Below are positions 53,405 through 64,000 of a stretch of DNA of 64,000 bases, piece by piece. This DNA comes from Siphlonurus alternatus (lineage: Eukaryota > Arthropoda > Insecta > Ephemeroptera > Siphlonuridae). A model generated the notes under the pieces. The model was not told the origin of the DNA, searched no databases, and worked only from the letters and a program-made list of their open reading frames with translations. Location: contig OX463779.1 of assembly GCA_949825025.1 (NCBI GenBank), forward strand, positions 25,340,816 to 25,404,815, read 5' to 3'. The translations under genes and the position numbers were made by a program. Position 1 is the first letter of the stretch. Each line of letters starts with the position of its first letter.

Positions 53405-53410
<6 letters not shown>
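52419..53410. mobile_element. 992-bp non-autonomous DNA transposon with 58-bp perfect TIRs
   Basis: The 58-bp ends (52419-52476 and 53353-53410) are exact inverse copies and begin CAGAGTCTTCTGCGCGCAAT. Each contains an internal hairpin CAATGTTT/AAACATTG. A second inverted pair, GGCGCCACTAGCGAGCGGT (52530-52548) against 53259-53277, has one mismatch. The interior has no recognisable transposase. Insertion in (TA)n hides the target duplication: TA (Tc1/mariner) or an 8-bp TA-rich site (hAT) would look the same. CA-starting ends are compatible with hAT but not diagnostic. Perfect ends suggest recent activity. Confidence 0.8.
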
Positions 53411-53435
<25 letters not shown>

Positions 53436-53550
53436 ATAATATTAAATGATCGTCTCTGCTGTTTAATTAAATTAAATATAAAATTTTTATGTACATGTAT
53501 TTCTTATTGTGTGAACTGCATACTTGTCAAAAGCAGTACCTAAAAAATAT

Positions 53551-53580
53551 GACACGTGTCATAGATGGCGCCACGTGTCG
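53551..53580. promoter_or_regulatory. Paired E-boxes with a GGCGCC core, candidate regulatory site
   Basis: GACACGTGTC is a perfect 10-bp palindrome around the E-box CACGTG, and a second CACGTG begins 19 bp later. Between them lies AGATGGCGCC, which contains the ATGGC core read by YY1/Pho-type factors. The word CACGTGTCATA also occurs in GC-rich repeat unit 1 at about 605. Function is inferred from motifs only. Confidence 0.3.
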
Positions 53581-55723
53581 GGTTCAGGTGTGAAAACGGT
53601 GGAACATCCGGTGGTGCTACGACACTGCTCCTCCCTCCGAGAGTGCTGGCTTGTAATTAGTCGTGTAAGTAGCTCTCAAACACACAGGAGACTGAGAAGA
53701 CTTCCGCCATTAGCTCGATGTGTTTTCGCATCTCCGCAATCTCGTGGTCTTCTCCAAGAAACAACAACAGTAGTTATTTATGGCAACAAGTCTGTGAATT
53801 CCATCACAAGACAAACCACGGTACTTAATTACCTGTTTGTTGTTGTTTCTTCCAGAGGTAGGATTAAAAAATAATAATAATTACACATAAGTGTTAAATA
53901 AATATACTCGAGTCTTTCTTAGCAATGCCTTTCTATATTTTAAATTGCTGTTGCAAATTTTATTAATATAATTTTTATGGAGTACTTGTTTGAAAAATAA
54001 ATATTGTTGTATTTTTTTACGATCAAGTTGACACTAAAAATTCAATTATGTCACGGATTATAATTTGTCACTCTTTCATTGAATTGATGTAATCACCTTA
54101 TTAATATCACGTGCTATATTAATTTACAAAAAATATATTTTTTCTATTGGAACATTTTATTTCCACCCGGCAACGTTCCAAAGTTACAAAAACAAACAAG
54201 AAAACAACAACACATTGTATATTTACTTGCGATTAATTTAAGCAACGTGTTATATGTAGTCTTGACTGGCAGTGACGGCGAACATTAGCAGGGTGGGTGG
54301 CCACAAGCTGCGGCCGGTGGTTTGGCAGAGGAGAGGTAATTACCGGCCGCCGTCGTCCGCAGCGGTCGTCTTCCTGCGTCTACACTCCCTGTCTAAACTA
54401 AGGACCTCTCAGCAACAAAGGGGTTGAGAATATGGAATGTAGAGTAGGCATGGAAAATTAATTTAAAAAAAAAGGAAGTCTGGAAGTCCATAAGATGAAA
54501 ATTAAAATTTAAATTAATATATATGTATATATATATATATTGTATATATATATAGCTGGTGTCCAACTATACATTTTTAACACCCTGAGCTAAATTTGGA
54601 CCCTCATATTTGAACACTTGATTTTTTACTTTTCAAAATGTAAATAAAATTTTGACTCTTTGTGATACTTCGACTTTTTCGGTACAAAATTAGCAATTAG
54701 AGGGAGCCGTATTTGATTCTTATGTTTTTCGTAAAAATTACCATTTTTAAGTTATACCGTTAAACCATAAATTGGCAAAAAAAAAAAAAATAAAATAAAA
54801 TAATAACTAAATAAAATAAAATAAAAATCTTATGTTTTTTTAAGTATAGTCGTCGTCTTGGAAAATTTTCCTTTGCGACTTTGAAAAGGCTGTAAATTGG
54901 AAATTTTCCAAGACGACGAGTGTATATGATACTATAACCTCTCGATCTATAAGTACAAGCTATGCTCAACGAGTGTTAAGGCAAGGGTATGTGGATATAG
55001 AGTGTATAGTAGGGCAGGCGAATGTCGGATACAGCCCCAGCCACAAAGAGGAGGAGTAGTAAAACGTCGGCAAGCTGTCTAGCAAGTGTCAGTGGTCAGC
55101 AACAACAACAACAATTCAGCCAGTAAACTACTTCGCTTTTAACGTACAAACCACACTGACACTATAAACGTTTGCCAAGAAAAGGTGATTAAATATATAA
55201 CAAAAAATCTAGAAAAATGACTTATTCATACACATGCAATTATTTTTTTATGATTACATTTAATATGAACAAAAAAAACAAAAAAAACAATGAATTATTA
55301 TGTTATGTGCCTGTTGAATATCTAAGTAATAAATTATAAATGTTTGTTATGTCTAGTTTACTTGACAATTGTGCAGTAAAACACCACTAGCATGCAGTCA
55401 GTATAACAGACACTGGAATTAAATGCACGCTCACGAGTCACTGCTCGCGTGCCATAAAAGAGTAGAGGGAAGTAAGGGGGGGGGGAGTCATGTCAGCTAT
55501 ATAGTAAGCCGCAAGCCAATATACTGAGGGTAAGTAATAATAACGACGAGCTGCAAATCAAACGGGCTTACTTCACGACACCAGTGTTGTAATTGAAAAC
55601 ATTCCTTCTCCCCTGCAGGTATTAGTAATAGACGTACTACCATATCTTCGAGAATGCGTCATTGGGTGTCTTTTCAAACCTGCTTATTGCATTCAGTTTC
55701 TAACTTGACCTAAACTTTATTAA

Positions 55724-55731
55724 GTGAGATT
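55724..55731. repeat. 8-bp target site duplication, left copy
   Basis: GTGAGATT stands directly before the element and is repeated exactly at 56916-56923 directly after it. An 8-bp duplication is the mark of hAT insertion. Confidence 0.8.
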
Positions 55732-56915
55732 CAGTGGCGTATATAACTACAAAATATGGACCCAGGGTCCGAAGGTACGTTCGGCTCTGGGTGTGTGTGG
55801 GGGGGGGGGGGGAAGGAGAGATCTCCGCCAGAGCCGGAATTTTTTTGAGAAAGTGGGCGTGGCACTTTTTTTCTAATTAAGAAAATTACATATTTAACGA
55901 TAATTAGATTTGAGCAATATTTATAATTTTTTTATTAATTTATACATTCTCTTCCGAAATATTTTGCATTTAATTCAGTTTTTTGGGGCCAATAAATACA
56001 ACTCTGTCGGTCCAGTGTTGGTCCAGTGCTAAGAATGTTGGGCCAGTACTGGGCCAACACTCTAAAGTGCCGGTCCAACACATTTTGGCAGCCTGTGTTT
56101 ACTAGGTAATTAAAAATTTATGCATTCTGAATTAACAGTGATGAGCGTTCAGTCTGCGTTCTATTTTTTAAAAAGTTTTGAATTAAAGTGCTTTTTATGC
56201 TCTGAAAAAAGATTATTTTTAAAAGATTTTAATTAATTGCATGCCAATGGATGCTTTTTTACGTATAGTGTATACTAAGTATACTGATACTCACTTGTAT
56301 AATACGAGAAACAAGAGTAAAGTTGTTACAGAGAGACATAATTCTGTGCAGTTTGAAAGGAGCTCTTTTTATCAGGCTGCAAAAAAATTATGATTTTTTA
56401 CCAAACTGTATCAAAAATATTGAGAGTAATATTGTTTTTAAAAACACTTTAAAAAAGTTATTGGTTGATAAAGATATCACAAGTATACATACATACACGA
56501 CTATGCGCATTGCAGATTTCACATTACGCAGCAATCGGCATAATTTTAAAACCAAAATAAAAAACACAGTATGGTGTTGTAAAACTAAAAATATTAATAT
56601 TGATATTAGTTCATTTTAATCTACTACATGAATTATTAATTAACACGTATGGTATACTATTACATGAAAATGTGAACTTGTTCTCCCCATCCCCAAGTGA
56701 TAATGCTCGCTCCCAGTCTTCATTTTTGCAGCAAACATTTAAAAATATATTTTTTTTCACGTTCAATTGAAATTTCTTCAACGAGCTTAACTAAAAGGGC
56801 CCCTTTTTAGTTAAAAAAACTTTTTAACTAAAAAGTTAAAAAGTTAGTTAAGGGACTAAGGCCCCTTTTTACTGGGGCCTTAGTCCCCTCGGCCCCCTCT
56901 GTAAATACGCCAGTG
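55732..56915. mobile_element. hAT-like non-autonomous element (1,184 bp) with 8-bp target duplication
   Basis: The ends are CAGTGGCGTAT at the left and the inverse of CACTGGCGTAT at the right, a short terminal inverted repeat with one mismatch, of the CAGTGGCG type frequent in hAT elements. The flanking GTGAGATT duplication (55724-55731, 56916-56923) is exact. The left part has a G run at 55.80 kb. Around 56.01-56.09 kb the words TTGGTCCAGTGCT, GGGCCAGTACTGGGCC and GGTCCAACAC form an imperfect array. The right end (56.80-56.90 kb) is a palindromic block of GGCCCC and TTAACTAAAAAG words. No transposase is present; the interior carries a retrotransposon fragment. Confidence 0.75.
56292..56475 (+). 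pseudogene. Non-LTR retrotransposon C-terminal fragment inside the hAT-like element
   Basis: Frame one reads HLYNTRNKSKVVTERHNSVQ followed by FERSSFYQAAKK. After a frameshift in the A run near 56385 it continues NYDFLPNCIKNIESNIVFKN and LKKLLVDK. This is the typical end of arthropod CR1/L2/Jockey-type polyproteins (a YNTRNK block, then LP--IKN, then a FK--LK--L tail). No polymerase motif is included. It was either captured by the element or inserted in it. Confidence 0.65.
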
Positions 56916-56923
56916 GTGAGATT

Positions 56924-59900
56924 CATGAACGTGCAAAACCAAAATTCTTACTAACCGCGGTTTCAAAGTCAGCTTAAATCAATGCCACTAAATTATATAC
57001 AACGCAGTTAGTGAAAAAAGCCTGGATATTTTCCTGTTCTAGATAATTATTTATAAATCAAGTCCATTATTTCTAATATTAATTCCATTCCTTTTAAAAG
57101 GTAAAGGGTTATGTAATTAAAATTTAAAAATATAGAGAAAAATTAACAAAAAAATAAAGTGGAGTTGTATAATTAATTCACAAATAAACTAAATATAAAA
57201 GTCGAAACCTATTTTTATACTATTTTTTAGTTTCTTCATTAAAAAAATGTAATACGCAGCATAAATTTTGAAAGGTTTGCAAAATGTCTTCTTCTATCTC
57301 TCTTTCTCTCTTTTAATATTTTTTAAAGCATTTTTTTAACACTTTACTTGTTATGTCAAGTACACTTTTAAAGCAAAGCTGATGAGTTAAAGTGTTGTTA
57401 ACGTAATGTATTTATAAGGCATTGGATAACAGTTTTATTTAAAGTAAAAACTAAAAACAAAAAACACAATATTCCTCTCTATATACATACACCTTGGTTG
57501 AAAAAGATCGATTTAAATATTTGCATGCCAGAAAGTTGAATATTTCATACTGTCTTGTATAAGTAGCAAAAGTCAAAACTTTTCTACCTCTAGTATAAAG
57601 TTGGAATGACGAAGAAAGCGTATGTATGTATATATGTGTGTATGTGTTTGCTTATCTTGTGCAATATAGCTTCAAGAAATAAACAAGGAGTGAATCTTGG
57701 CGGACAGTATATCATTTCGTAGCAGCAGACGACAGCGTAATTCTCTTCTTGTAGCCAAGTATTAACGACGTGACCGGAATGCTTCTTAAAGTTAGTACGT
57801 AGTGCATGCAAGCAATACTTTGTTGCAAAAATAACACAAGCTAGTATAACGTGTACGCGATAAAAACAGAATGCACCTTCGACTTGCAAGATGGTGTACT
57901 TATAGTGGAGTTCAAATAAGTATTAAAATCATCATATTCTTTAAGTATGTAATTAATATACATTAAAATATTCTACTTGCAATAATTGTAACAAACTATT
58001 GCTTGTAATGTTTTTCCGATGAAGTCTTCTTAGTTGTTTACCGTGAGACTATGTATTATAGTACTTGATTTCGCCCACCAGAGCACAGAACGTAATGGGT
58101 ATTGTTGGCGCTAGTTACCCGTTCCACTTTCATAAGTAAAGGTTATTCTCCATGCAAGTTAACATGTAAATCAACAATTGTTTCGTGCAATGTTATTCCC
58201 TTCACTGGACATACCAATACATCAAAAATTTTGGTGACGCCACTGTAGTATATTGTGAAGAATGTTTATAAAATTATCAATGGATATGGTTATGAATGCA
58301 AGTAAAACAGTGACGTCACAGGCAAGACTGGTGCACTGAAGTGTTGATATACTGTATACTAGACCACATCTGCATTCAGAAGAACACTGACTCTTGGCAT
58401 AAATTGATGTTAACATAACTGCATCGTTCTGAAAGAAAAATGTTTTGCGGTTTTATAAAATATTATTAATATAAACTTATTTTGACATTATATAAAAGTA
58501 ACAAAAAAAATAATAATGCAGTGAAATATTGTTTGGAAAAAAGTATATATTTTCAATCTTTCAACTTGTATCTAAATTTATTATATGTATGTTTTGTATG
58601 CAACTTGAAAATAACAAAATATCAATAAGAAACAAACGGAACCCCTTAGGGTTATGCAACTTATTGAGCTTCTCTGATACGCGGGTGGAATAGCTTTAGA
58701 TTGTGCGCGTCATCGAGAAGTTTTTGAGGGTCAACGAGGAAAGCGTGCAGTTTATTTTACACTAAGGTCGAGTCAAATAGCGATCTTTTAGTAGGATAAG
58801 ATGCGATTTCATTCGTAAATCTTTTGTTAAATCTGCTCCCTGAAGAGGTGATTTGAATGGCAACATGAAATTACACGGGTAGTTTTAAAGGGAAAGTAGA
58901 GAGTAAAAATCATGACTATTCCAGCTCTTTTTACTTTCAGTGACATTTAAAAGGCCGGAATATTACTTTTTAAACCCTTATGAAATATTTTGATGTTCTT
59001 TACATTGTGTGAGATGACATAATAATATTAAACTAAAAGTTTGATGTTTTAATAAAGTTTTCTATGAGGGGGATAAAAACTTTACAATTTTGTTTTTGTT
59101 TGAATAGTTAACATTTAAATATAAATTTTACTTTTACATTTAAAATATAATTTTTTTGTACCAATATATTCAATATTTCATATGAAAAGAAGTACATAAT
59201 ATTATATGGTATATTAATATTACTTTTTATATCATTAAAAATATTTTTGTATTATAAGTTTCCAGACTCAATAATAATTTACGAAGATTCTAAAACTTTA
59301 TTTCCCTATGGAATATTAAAGTTAAGTTAAGTGGAAATATATAAACTTAAAGGAAAATGGTTTTCTGCTGATCAAATCAGTTAAAGCACTTACATAAGAA
59401 GATGTCCCCCGTATATTTCTATTCCTTGATCACCGTTGAATCCAGTCTGGCATATACGCGTATCTTAACTACAACTGGTGCTGAGTAAGACTCTAAACGA
59501 TGGAAGTGACCAGTCTCCTTTCAAGCTTTAAGCTTCGTAGCTTGTTGGTTAATCTAGCATACTGTGTATACAAGCTAGACGTTCTAGGGCTGCTCTAGTA
59601 ATCCGGCAGTAGCAATGGTGACTAGGATCGGGAGCAGTTGGGGCTTCTCCGGACGTCACTTATCAAATACTGCACTCACATGTGGGCTGCTGGCCAAAAT
59701 GTTTTCCTTTCAGAATAACAGAAGCCATGTAAAGTCTTTTTTTAGTTGAAAACATATTAAAAATAACAATAAAAGTCGTTTAAAAGCTAAGAAAAATTAA
59801 TATATATATATAGGCCATTTCTTGTCTTAACATTTTGTTGATTAAGGAAATAAAATGCTAAAAATAGTTATTTTATTTATATAGGATATAAAGAGGAAAT

Positions 59901-60586
59901 TTTATAGTTTCTTTTAATGACATCAGTTTTGACTCTAATAAGAATTTAATAGTAAATACACTGTGTTATTGTAAAAGTAGGTCGTATAAAAATTAGTACA
60001 TGAATAAAAAAAATTCTTAAATTTAATTTCATAGTCTTTTAGAAATTTTTCAATTCATTCCAGTTCTATATCTTACAAATTCTAGATTTAATTACTTTTA
60101 TGGCTACTTACGGGTTCTTTTATTTACGTGTTGAAACATAATAGGAAAACTGCAGTGTCCTGCACGAGTAAATTAAAAATAATGTATCATAGAGTTGCAA
60201 TATTTGTTTAAAACAATTGAAGATCTTGGAGAATATTAATTTGCATTTGATACTGTTGTATGTACATATGACTTGTGTACCTACATATACTGCCCATTTA
60301 TTAATTATCTTTGATGATTTTACAATTGTTCTCAAAGCCTAAATAAAAACACTCATTATATTTATCAATAAATAAATCTGTCAGTGAAGAATACTTGAGC
60401 ACCAAATTTCAAGTTACATCAGATTATAAGACAATTTATTTATTATCAGATTTTTTTTCTTTTTTTTTTTTTTTTCAAGAAATGTTTCTTTAAATTATCA
60501 GTCTGATACTTTTCATTGAAAGTCATATTGATTGGATTTGCTTTGTTTGTTGAGCCATACCTGATTTTACTGGCTCATTCAGGTAG

Positions 60587-60617
<31 letters not shown>

Positions 60618-63162
60618 CTTTGAAACTGCCAGATATTCAATATACACCATTATTATATATTTATAAGCCTACATCAATATTGCAATACAAAAGCATCACC
60701 ATTTGTTCAACTCAAACTTCTAATACTAAAAAAAAAAAACAAGAGTAGGAAGAGAATAGATTATGTTGAAAGGTAAAATAAATTTATAAATCGAGGTGCT
60801 GTACGCTGTACGTGTATTTTATGCAAACAATTTCAATGGTTTTACACTTCAAATAAATTGAATGAATTGAAAATATCAAGTTAAATAAATATTAGCAATT
60901 ATTTCAGTCGATCAGTTGTATACTATGTAGTATGTAGAACTTTTGCGTTCCTCCTGGATAATATTTACCAAGAATGACGTTGTTTTATATACTTTGGCCA
61001 TGTGGTATACCGCAAATCCATAAAACATAAAGCTGCAAGCATACCAGCATAATACATAAATAAATAACTCAACTCTCTTTCCTCGACCAACTTACTATTT
61101 ATATATGTAATGTTCTGACTATGTTGTTATTTGAATATGAAATAACAAACACATAAATCGATAAAATATAAAACAATATATATGTATGCAAACGATTTAA
61201 ATTATTGTAAAATCGATACATAACGATTTATCTCAGAAACATTCCTCGACACTGGAAGATTAATTTTCCAGACACAAACTCACAGAGCATGGTGATTATC
61301 AAAGCTGCAACTGGAACTTCTTCAGAGGCGACAACTGTATACATTCAGAATCAGAGTGATATAAATTATTTTTCTGAGAAGGAATCAAGTGAAATATATA
61401 TTTTAAAAATTAAAGAATGTTCTAAAACTTAACCACTTATGGTTTGAGAAAATTCAAGGGGGTGGTTGTCTCGCAACAGTTATATTTCTGGTCTTCAATT
61501 TTCACAAAACTGGTTAGAAAAATCAATTGAAGTTTGATTTAAAGTCTCCTGCAAGTCTCTTGAAAATCAAGGAGGCCAGTTCCAAAATCCCGATCAACTG
61601 AGTCATCCTTAAATAAGATTAAATGTAAATTAATAACGAAAATTAACACTTTTTAAAGTTGAATCTTTTTAAAATATCTTCAAGTAAAAAATAATAATTC
61701 CAAAAATTTAACCTGATGGAAATAATAACTCAAAACACAAAATTTCATTCCTTTCCTCTATGTATCATAGCAATATAGATAAAATATGGTAAATTTAGAC
61801 AAAAATTAAAACATTATGCACGATAGCCTGCTTTAGTGTTCCCACGCAATCGGTTCATTACCACGGCCGTGTGTTATCTTTGAACCACGCAGTAAAGTTG
61901 CATTTGATTGATGTAGTCCGTGTCAAGAGAAGCTGCTCCACTGAATTTAAGTCACCTAAAAGATTTGTACTTGTTTGCGCAGTTGCTACGCTGAAATTAA
62001 AATCTATTTCCAAAACATGCAGGTGTGCAGGTAATAAAAAAGGAGATATTTTTCATTGTACATATAATACAACAGAGAATTTGAAAACTGTATTAATCAT
62101 GTTTTAATGTTATTTTCATAATAATTATTATAAAATAAATTTATATTTTAGAGTTTTAGCATTATTAATAGCGCTTTTCTAAATTATGTAGTAAAAAAGG
62201 GTTTTGGAGAGCACTTTTCACCAGGAGTAATACGTAGTAGAAAGAGGGTTGCTCCATTTTGCAAGGCAGCACTGATGGATTAGACTCTGCAAAAATATGA
62301 CTCGAGCCCACTTGAACCACCACGTAGACGGTTAAATATTTTTCCTGCATTTATTTCTCAGAATTAAAATATTATACCTTTGAGCTCAACAAATATGTTC
62401 AGGTTTGATTTATATTTCTTGAATCAAGAAAGAGAGAAAGAACACTTATGACATTAAAGCACGCCTCAGTTGTTTGAATCAGCTGCAGTATAAATATTAC
62501 GGTACTGTGAACACAAGAAGTAGTATCTGAATACAGTCCCAACTTAATAGATATATTTTAATACGTATAAACTTGAAAGTAAAAATGTTGGATATTTTAA
62601 AATGTAAAAATATATAAAGTTTAACGTTATGAATTACTTTATATTTACACAACTACAGTAATACAACCAAAGGTGTAGAATAAAGTAAAAAAAAAAATAT
62701 GCAAGCAATTTGCACAATATTTAACTTGTATATACATGAAGTTAAATGTAAGTAAATATTTATTTTCTTGAGCAAGAAAAGTTGGAACGAAAAAAATGCA
62801 ATACAAATTTTATAAACCGACTTCAACATATATTGCATAATACACGAGAAAACACAATTATTTATTAAAAATATTGAAGCCTGTTATTTTAAAACAGTTA
62901 TAATGTTAATTGTTTTATATTCATGATTTTTTTTTTTTTTTTTTTTTTTGCTGACTTGCATATCATGCAATTATTAGTAATTAAACGAAACTGTGAAATA
63001 CACAACATGAAAACTTTTTACAGCTAGTCTCATCTAATAATTATTAATTCACCAAGCACTTTAGTTCTACCTTTATTCTAGATTATTATTCCTGGTTTTT
63101 AAACAATTAGATCGATAACTAAACTTTGTATATACAATACAAATTAAACCAGCGGCTAAAAA
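56924..63162. other. AT-rich non-coding DNA with complex patches
   Basis: A patch at about 57.59-57.90 kb has a 99-codon minus frame, not recognised. At about 58.06-58.25 kb, CTACAGTGGCGTCACC (minus strand, ending near 58247) looks like a lone transposon end, and a perfect CRE TGACGTCA lies at 58311-58318. Further complex patches are at 58.68-58.86 kb and 59.44-59.68 kb. (TA)n lies at 60593-60617. Frames of 61-78 codons elsewhere are not recognised. Confidence 0.5.
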
Positions 63163-63250
63163 TGATACTAAAAAATTTAGGCTAAATCAGTGCTAACGTA
63201 TATCTACTTAAACTTGTTTAGCTCTGATTTAGCTCACATTTAAGTATCAT
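63163..63250. repeat. Imperfect hairpin, possible small MITE
   Basis: TGATACTAAAAAATTTAGGC then TAAATCAGTGCTAA at the left pairs with the inverse of TGATACTTAAATGTGAGC then TAAATCAGAGCTAA at the right. The stem is about 35 bp with several mismatches and a loop of about 20 bp. It has no coding capacity, and no target duplication is seen. Confidence 0.55.
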
Positions 63251-64000
63251 GTATATCCCCTAAATTATTATCACGTTTTATAGTACTCGATTTAACGCTG
63301 GAAAAGAATCTTATAGGATATAAAGTAGGTTTAAAATGGTTTATGAATGCCCCCCCCCCCCATTATTTATCAAAAATTGAAAACGATCAGTTTAGAACTA
63401 TAGTAATTTATTTAAGAATGAAAATTTTGTACGCCAGTAAACAGTGTTCATAGTGTGCATCAAACTATTGCAAACTCCCACAACACCTGCAGTACACACA
63501 AAATGCAGGTCCTCCAAAAACACCAATGAGACACCCTCCGTAGGTATACTTATTCATTTGGCGGCATCTACTTGTAGACCACCTTCCCGATCAAATTTGT
63601 GCCTCGTTATTAATGACTGGTCGCTCTGCTGGTACGGTACGTGCCTCGGCCCAGGGCCGGGGAATTACCACCGAGCACCCCCGCTAGCCCATCCTCACAC
63701 TGATTTACATGACAAAGAATCGGCACGCGTCCGTAAAATCAAGGGAGGAGCATATTTGCTTGCTTAGACTTTTTTTTTTAAATATAAAATTTCGTCGTCA
63801 CATTTTCATGACGAGAAAAAAATATATCAGACGAAAGTTTGCATATTCAAGAGTTAAGTCAATATTTTTTTTTTTATCACATAACATTTTTTTTAAATAA
63901 ATAATATGATTTATGCCATAAATTATACATATTTTTTCTTTTAATATAGTCATACAAATTATATATATTAATTAAAATAATATTATTTTACATTATACGC
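63251..64000. other. AT-rich DNA with a C run and a GC-richer patch
   Basis: A run of about 12 C lies near 63.35 kb. A patch at about 63.47-63.76 kb (GGTACGGTACGTGCCTCGGC, CCAGGGCCGGGG) carries a 107-codon plus frame that I do not recognise. The window ends in A/T-rich DNA, with nothing else supported. Confidence 0.5.

Larger units (their letters stand above)
53411..55731. other. AT-rich DNA with two GC-richer islands
   Basis: A (TA)n tract occupies 53411-53435. The island at about 53.54-53.87 kb has a 116-codon plus-strand frame, the longest not based on a repeat, but the product is not recognised. It starts with two E-boxes (CACGTG at 53553-53558 and 53572-53577). The island at 54.25-54.42 kb is CpG-rich (GCTGCGGCCGGTGG, CCGGCCGCCGTCGTCCGC). 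TA-rich simple sequence lies at about 54.52-54.56 kb. A further patch lies at 55.0-55.15 kb. Confidence 0.5.

Noticed and set aside
53524..53874. 116-codon frame as a gene
   Set aside because: It shows no recognisable domain. The region is a GC-richer island where open frames are expected by chance.
55732..56915. Intact hAT transposase
   Set aside because: No long frame with hAT motifs exists. The only protein-like part is a non-LTR polyprotein tail.
59540..59585. microRNA resembling the miR-9 family (GGTTAATCTAGC)
   Set aside because: The mature-like sequence differs in the seed region, and the flanks do not form a precursor-length hairpin.

Overview
The window looks like AT-rich, non-coding nuclear DNA from an arthropod, probably an insect. 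The evidence is indirect: very long (GA)n/(CT)n and (TA)n microsatellites, remnants of non-LTR reverse transcriptase, TTAA-flanked and hAT-type inverted-repeat elements, a 5S-rRNA-derived repeat segment, and no bacterial gene organisation. I found no intact protein-coding gene, no rRNA gene and no CRISPR array. Almost every longer open frame lies in a microsatellite, a tandem repeat or the GC-rich repeat at the left end, so none is called as a gene.

Layout. 1-3196 is GC- and CpG-rich, ending in two nearly identical tandem units of about 1.34 kb (511-1847 and 1848-3196). They resemble a ribosomal intergenic spacer or a GC-rich satellite, and each carries a CTCF-like motif. After an abrupt junction at about 3197 the rest is AT-rich desert with GC-richer islands of 100-350 bp (about 3.9-4.2, 12.96-13.16, 13.9-14.2, 18.8-19.0, 31.7-31.9, 35.0-35.2, 43.2-43.4, 48.1-48.3, 51.0-51.2, 53.5-53.8, 54.3-54.4, 59.4-59.7 and 63.6-63.7 kb). 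These could be regulatory elements, untranslated exons or old repeats. Four perfect TGACGTCA sites occur in the window.

Mobile DNA is the main content. The most striking object is a composite foldback structure of about 5.1 kb (25631-30761). Its arms of about 1 kb each run into tandem arrays of a 15-bp unit in opposite orientations. Pieces resembling the 3' half of 5S rRNA sit where the arms meet the arrays, and the centre holds a hairpin flanked by TTAA. Other elements are a TTAA-flanked element at 5928-6237 with a partial relative at 31.12-31.25 kb; two copies of one hairpin family (20626-20785, 33086-33233); a near-perfect inverted repeat (22609-23139); a hairpin at 43723-43862; a 992-bp element with 58-bp perfect terminal repeats inside a (TA)n tract (52419-53410); a 1,184-bp hAT-like element with an 8-bp target duplication that contains a retrotransposon tail (55732-56915); a decayed reverse transcriptase (49.88-50.57 kb); and a small hairpin near the right end.

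No pathway or gene cooperation can be inferred. The window is best read as a gene desert or very large intron shaped by non-autonomous transposons and microsatellites. All family assignments were made by eye.
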